From NCBI RefSeq assembly GCF_019047785.1, contig NZ_CP077290.1:2728001-2792000 (forward strand): a stretch of 64,000 nucleotides of DNA, in the 5' to 3' direction. Shown here one piece after another: positions 61,293-64,000 of the stretch. Position numbers and translations under genes: made by a program. The stretch is from Enterobacter cancerogenus. GTDB lineage: Bacteria; Pseudomonadota; Gammaproteobacteria; Enterobacterales; Enterobacteriaceae. Positions within the stretch are counted from its first letter, which is position 1, and each line of letters begins with the position of its first letter. The notes beneath the pieces are model-generated. The model was not told the DNA's origin. It saw nothing but the letters and a program-made list of their open reading frames with translations, and did no database searches.

Positions 61293-62758
61293 GCGCAAAG
61301 CTCCTTAGTCAGTCGTTTTTGCTGAAACTGCGCCCGGTAGCGGGCAATGTCATGGCAGGGATGGGGAGTGAAGGTGGTCAGGCCATAGTTGTCGGCCACT
61401 ACCGAGCGGAAATCGTCGACGCTCGCCAGTTCGTCCAGGGTCATCAGCTGAATGCCGATATTGCCGAGCGTGGAGGCCTCAACCGGCCCGGCGACGACGG
61501 TGATCCCGCAGGCGTCGGCGCAAAGCTGGTTCAGCAGCTGGTTCTGGCAGCCGCCGCCAACGATGTGCAACCGGCTGAACGGCCTGCCGCGAAGGCTCGC
61601 CAGTTCGTCGAGAATGTCGGCATACAGCAGGGCGAGGCTGTCAAAAATACAGCGCGCCAGCTCGGCAGGGCGGGACGGCACCGGCTGGCCGGCCTCGACG
61701 CAGGCGGCCTGGATCTCGGCGCTCATGTGCGCCGGGTTGATAAAGCGGTCGTCATTGGGGTTGATCAGGTACGTGCAGGCCGTCAGCTTTTCGGTTTCTG
61801 CAATCAGCGAGGCCAGGTCGGTGATGTTCTGCTCTTTCAGCACCCGCTGGAGCAGCCACAGCCCCATGATGTTCTTTAACACCCGGTAACGGCCTTCTGC
61901 GCCGCCCTCGTTGGTGATGTTCGCCGCCAGCGCGGCGTCGCTGGTGTAGGGCATTTTGCTCTCAAAACCCATCAGCGACCAGGTGCCGGAAGAGAGATAC
62001 GCCGCGTCTTTGTCGGCAAGCGGCGCGGCGATGACCGCGCTGGCGGTATCGTGGCTCGCCACGGCCACCACCGGGATCGGATTGCCCTGCGGGCAGAGCC
62101 ACTCGCCAATCACATTGCCCGGATGGGTCGGCGTGCCAAACCACGACGGCGAGGCGCCCGTCCAGGCCAGCAGGTTTTCGTCCCAGTTATCGGAATTGAT
62201 GTTCACCAGTTGCGTGGTGGTGGCGTTGGTGTATTCCCAGTTCAGGTTGCCGGTCAGGCGGTAGCTGAAGTAGTCGGGGATCAGCAGGGCGTGCGCCGCC
62301 TTTGCGGCCAGTTCCGGCTGCTGTTCGACCAGGGCGCGCAGCTGATACAGGGTGTTAAACGGCAGGAACTGAATGCCGCTGCGCCCGTAGATCGTCTCTT
62401 TACCCAGCTGGGCGATGGCATGCGCCATGACGCCGTCGGTACGGCTGTCGCGGTAAGAGACGGGTAGGCCGACGCGTTCGCCAGCGTCGTCCAGCAGGAC
62501 GTAATCCACGCCCCAGGTATCAATTCCGATGCTGTCGATACGGATGCCGTCATTGCAGACACTCTCAAGCCCGGTACGGATTGCCGCCTCCAGGCCGTCA
62601 ATGTCCCAGGTATCAAAGCCGTCCCGCTTTTGCAGACAGTTGGCAAAACGGTGCATTTCGCGAAGCGAAAGCGTGCGCTGGCTACGGTCCCAGGTCGCCA
62701 GCATTACGCGGCCGCTGGATGCGCCTAAATCGACAGCCACACAATGGCGAAAAGTCAT
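61289..62758 (-). CDS. rhaB: rhamnulokinase
   Basis: Phosphorylates L-rhamnulose at C1 with ATP. The 489-residue protein is a FGGY-family kinase with the N-terminal phosphate loop [29 protein letters not shown], the SHDTASAV block and the C-terminal [16 protein letters not shown]. The ATG at 62758 has AAAGGACG in front; the frame is open six codons more upstream but that start lacks a ribosome site. First gene of the operon. Confidence 0.97.
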   Translation of the reverse strand: MTFRHCVAVDLGASSGRVMLATWDRSQRTLSLREMHRFANCLQKRDGFDTWDIDGLEAAIRTGLESVCNDGIRIDSIGIDTWGVDYVLLDDAGERVGLPVSYRDSRTDGVMAHAIAQLGKETIYGRSGIQFLPFNTLYQLRALVEQQPELAAKAAHALLIPDYFSYRLTGNLNWEYTNATTTQLVNINSDNWDENLLAWTGASPSWFGTPTHPGNVIGEWLCPQGNPIPVVAVASHDTASAVIAAPLADKDAAYLSSGTWSLMGFESKMPYTSDAALAANITNEGGAEGRYRVLKNIMGLWLLQRVLKEQNITDLASLIAETEKLTACTYLINPNDDRFINPAHMSAEIQAACVEAGQPVPSRPAELARCIFDSLALLYADILDELASLRGRPFSRLHIVGGGCQNQLLNQLCADACGITVVAGPVEASTLGNIGIQLMTLDELASVDDFRSVVADNYGLTTFTPHPCHDIARYRAQFQQKRLTKELCA

Positions 62759-63059
62759 GGTCACGTCCTTTCTCAAGTCATTAGCGGTGAGTGTAAGAAA
62801 GGGAAGAAAAAGGCACCTTCTCGCCAGTGACAGGGCAAATCGCGCGCTGGCAAGAAAGCAAAGGTGAACGTGAGGCAGTTCACAGTTTCCAGTAATGACG
62901 GGGTTTTCAGGCAGTGTGACGCTTACCGCATTTCCCGATCTTTCCGCCCGTTTCTTGAAAAACGGACAGCTTTTGCGAGGTTTGCTGCTGAAAATTTAAG
63001 GTGCGTGCGCCGGGCCTTAATTACTATTTTGAGAACTTTTCTCATTGGTGGGGGCCGTT
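62759..63059. promoter_or_regulatory. divergent control region of rhaB and rhaS
   Basis: A 301-bp gap with the elements of the E. coli rha regulon. For rhaB (minus strand): -10 TACACT at 62790-62795, a RhaS half-site CTGTCACTGGCGAGAAGG at 62816-62833 overlapping -35, a second half-site around 62847-62863 (TTTCTTGCCAGC), and a CRP site at 62869-62884. For rhaS: TACTAT at 63022-63027 may be -10. No gene is inside. Confidence 0.82.
62869..62884. promoter_or_regulatory. CRP site for rhaBAD
   Basis: CGTGAGGCAGTTCACA has one mismatch to TGTGA-N6-TCACA. Its centre is about 93 bp upstream of the inferred rhaB start, near the -92.5 position known in E. coli. Confidence 0.75.
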
Positions 63060-63896
63060 ATGACCGTACTACACAGCGTGGATTTTTTTCCTTCGGGCGG
63101 ATCGCCTGTCGCGATTGAGCCACGGCTCCCGCAGGCAGCGTTTCCGGAACATCATCATGATTTCCATGAGATTGTGATTGTTGAGCACGGCACGGGCATT
63201 CACGTCTTCAACGGCCAGCCGTACACCATCAGCGGTGGCACGGTCTGCTTTGTACGCGATCACGACCGGCATTTATACGAACATACCGACAACCTGTGCC
63301 TGACCAACGTGCTGTATCGCTCGCCGGATGCGTTCCAGTTTTTGTCCGGGCTTAATCAGCTTTTGCCCCAGGAGAAAGACGGGCACTATCCGTCGCACTG
63401 GCGGGTTAATCAGTCCACGTTGCAGCAGGTGCGCCAGCTGGTGAGCCAGATGGAGCAGAGCGAGGAGGGGCTGGAGACGCACGTTGTTGCCACGCGTGAA
63501 CTTCTGTTTATGCAACTGCTGGTGCTGCTGCGCCGCAGTAGCCTGGTGGAGGGGCTGGAAAATAACGCTGCGCGCCTTAACCAGCTGATGGCCTGGCTGG
63601 AAGATCACTTTGCTGAGGATATCTGCTGGGAAACGCTGGCGGATGATTTCTCGCTGTCGCTGCGTACCCTGCACCGCCAGCTGAAGCAGCACACCGGGCT
63701 GACCCCACAGCGCTATCTTAACCGCCTGCGTTTAATCAAGGCCCGGCATCTGCTGCGCCACACGGATGAAAGCGTCACGGACATCGCTTATCGTTGCGGT
63801 TTCGGCGACAGTAACCACTTTTCGACGCTGTTTCGCCGTGAATTCAGCTGGTCGCCGCGCGACATTCGCCAGGGCAAGGACGCGTCGCTTCAGTAA
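63060..63896 (+). CDS. rhaS: AraC-family activator RhaS
   Basis: Binds L-rhamnose and activates rhaBAD. The 278-residue protein has an N-terminal cupin-like sugar domain ([20 protein letters not shown] near 36-55) and two C-terminal helix-turn-helix units (about 180-275, [21 protein letters not shown] and [20 protein letters not shown]). The ATG at 63060 gives the same start as E. coli RhaS; five more open codons upstream have no support. It is divergent from rhaB. Confidence 0.97.
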   Translation: MTVLHSVDFFPSGGSPVAIEPRLPQAAFPEHHHDFHEIVIVEHGTGIHVFNGQPYTISGGTVCFVRDHDRHLYEHTDNLCLTNVLYRSPDAFQFLSGLNQLLPQEKDGHYPSHWRVNQSTLQQVRQLVSQMEQSEEGLETHVVATRELLFMQLLVLLRRSSLVEGLENNAARLNQLMAWLEDHFAEDICWETLADDFSLSLRTLHRQLKQHTGLTPQRYLNRLRLIKARHLLRHTDESVTDIAYRCGFGDSNHFSTLFRREFSWSPRDIRQGKDASLQ

Positions 63897-63969
63897 CGCG
63901 AGGGCAATCACCGTTTTTTCGCCGCAAAAAGGCTAATAATGTCAGGTTATTCGCCCGTGAGGTTGTGGT

Positions 63970-64000
63970 GTGGCTGCTCAGTTAATTCTTCGCAAAGATG
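63970..64000 (+). CDS. rhaR: start of AraC-family activator RhaR (gene runs off the window)
   Basis: Ten codons from a GTG at 63970 give MAAQLILRKD, close to the N-terminus of E. coli RhaR (MAHQLKLLKDD). GTGAGG at 63956-63961 is the ribosome site, 8 nt before the start. It lies 73 bp after rhaS, as expected for the rhaSR operon. RhaR activates rhaSR in response to rhamnose. Only 31 bases are seen. Confidence 0.75.
   Translation, partial: MAAQLILRKD

Noticed and set aside
62864..63118. 84-codon plus-strand frame in the rhaB-rhaS gap
   Set aside because: It overlaps RhaS and CRP sites and the rhaS start in another frame, and has no recognised domain.

Overview
The window is enterobacterial chromosome, most likely Enterobacter or a close relative such as Lelliottia or Leclercia. 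The evidence is the 16S rRNA, the very high protein similarity to E. coli K-12 as I remember those proteins, and a gene order that follows the E. coli 86-88 minute region with several local replacements. I could run no search, so homologies rest on recognised sequences, motifs and order.

Layout. 1-1156: start of the MFS transporter gene hsrA and its coupled partner yieP, both on the minus strand. 1306-6759: a complete rRNA operon with promoters P1 and P2, 16S, tRNA-Ile(GAU), tRNA-Ala(UGC), 23S, 5S and terminator. 6816-15557: mobBA, yihD, srkA-dsbA, yihG, polA, the sRNA spf (Spot 42), engB and the sRNA csrC. 15627-22600: yihI, a possible small membrane ORF, hemN, the 36-residue yshB, and glnA-glnL-glnG with a full set of NtrC and sigma-54 sites. 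22596-24419: typA. 24503-34356: the sulfoquinovose (sulfo-EMP) cluster yihOPQSTU, divergent yihV and its regulator csqR; the mutarotase gene yihR is absent. 34476-37370: the overlapping chain yihX-yihY-dtd-fabY. 37494-44235: formate dehydrogenase O, fdoGHI with fdhE and divergent fdhD; FdoG is read through a selenocysteine UGA.

44351-44563: a small DUF1471 periplasmic protein. 44615-49319: the frv PTS cluster. 49506-51139: an azlCD-type amino acid exporter and a divergent XRE/cupin regulator. 51219-52486: a three-gene, apparently AT-richer islet carrying a DUF2778 (Tlde1-like) putative type VI effector, a small membrane protein that could be its immunity partner, and an orphan Hcp. 52842-64000: a rhamnose cluster in which rhaBAD is followed by a four-gene ABC importer, a FucO-like lactaldehyde reductase and rhaM, all on the minus strand, with rhaS and the start of rhaR on the plus strand.

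How it works together. Most of the window is housekeeping (translation, replication, nitrogen control, molybdenum and selenium enzyme maturation) interleaved with catabolic modules: sulfoquinovose, rhamnose, an unknown PTS sugar and formate. mobAB, fdhD, fdhE and fdoGHI are functionally linked, since FdoG needs the bis-MGD cofactor made by MobA. csrC, spf, a glnA 3' UTR resembling GlnZ, CRP sites and NtrC sites make the window rich in carbon and nitrogen regulation. The most unusual parts are the type VI islet at 51.2-52.5 kb, the ABC-type rhamnose operon with CCCTCTCCC palindromic repeats between its cistrons, the rRNA operon whose left flank is that of E. coli rrnC and whose right flank is that of rrnA, and the shortened sulfoquinovose operon.
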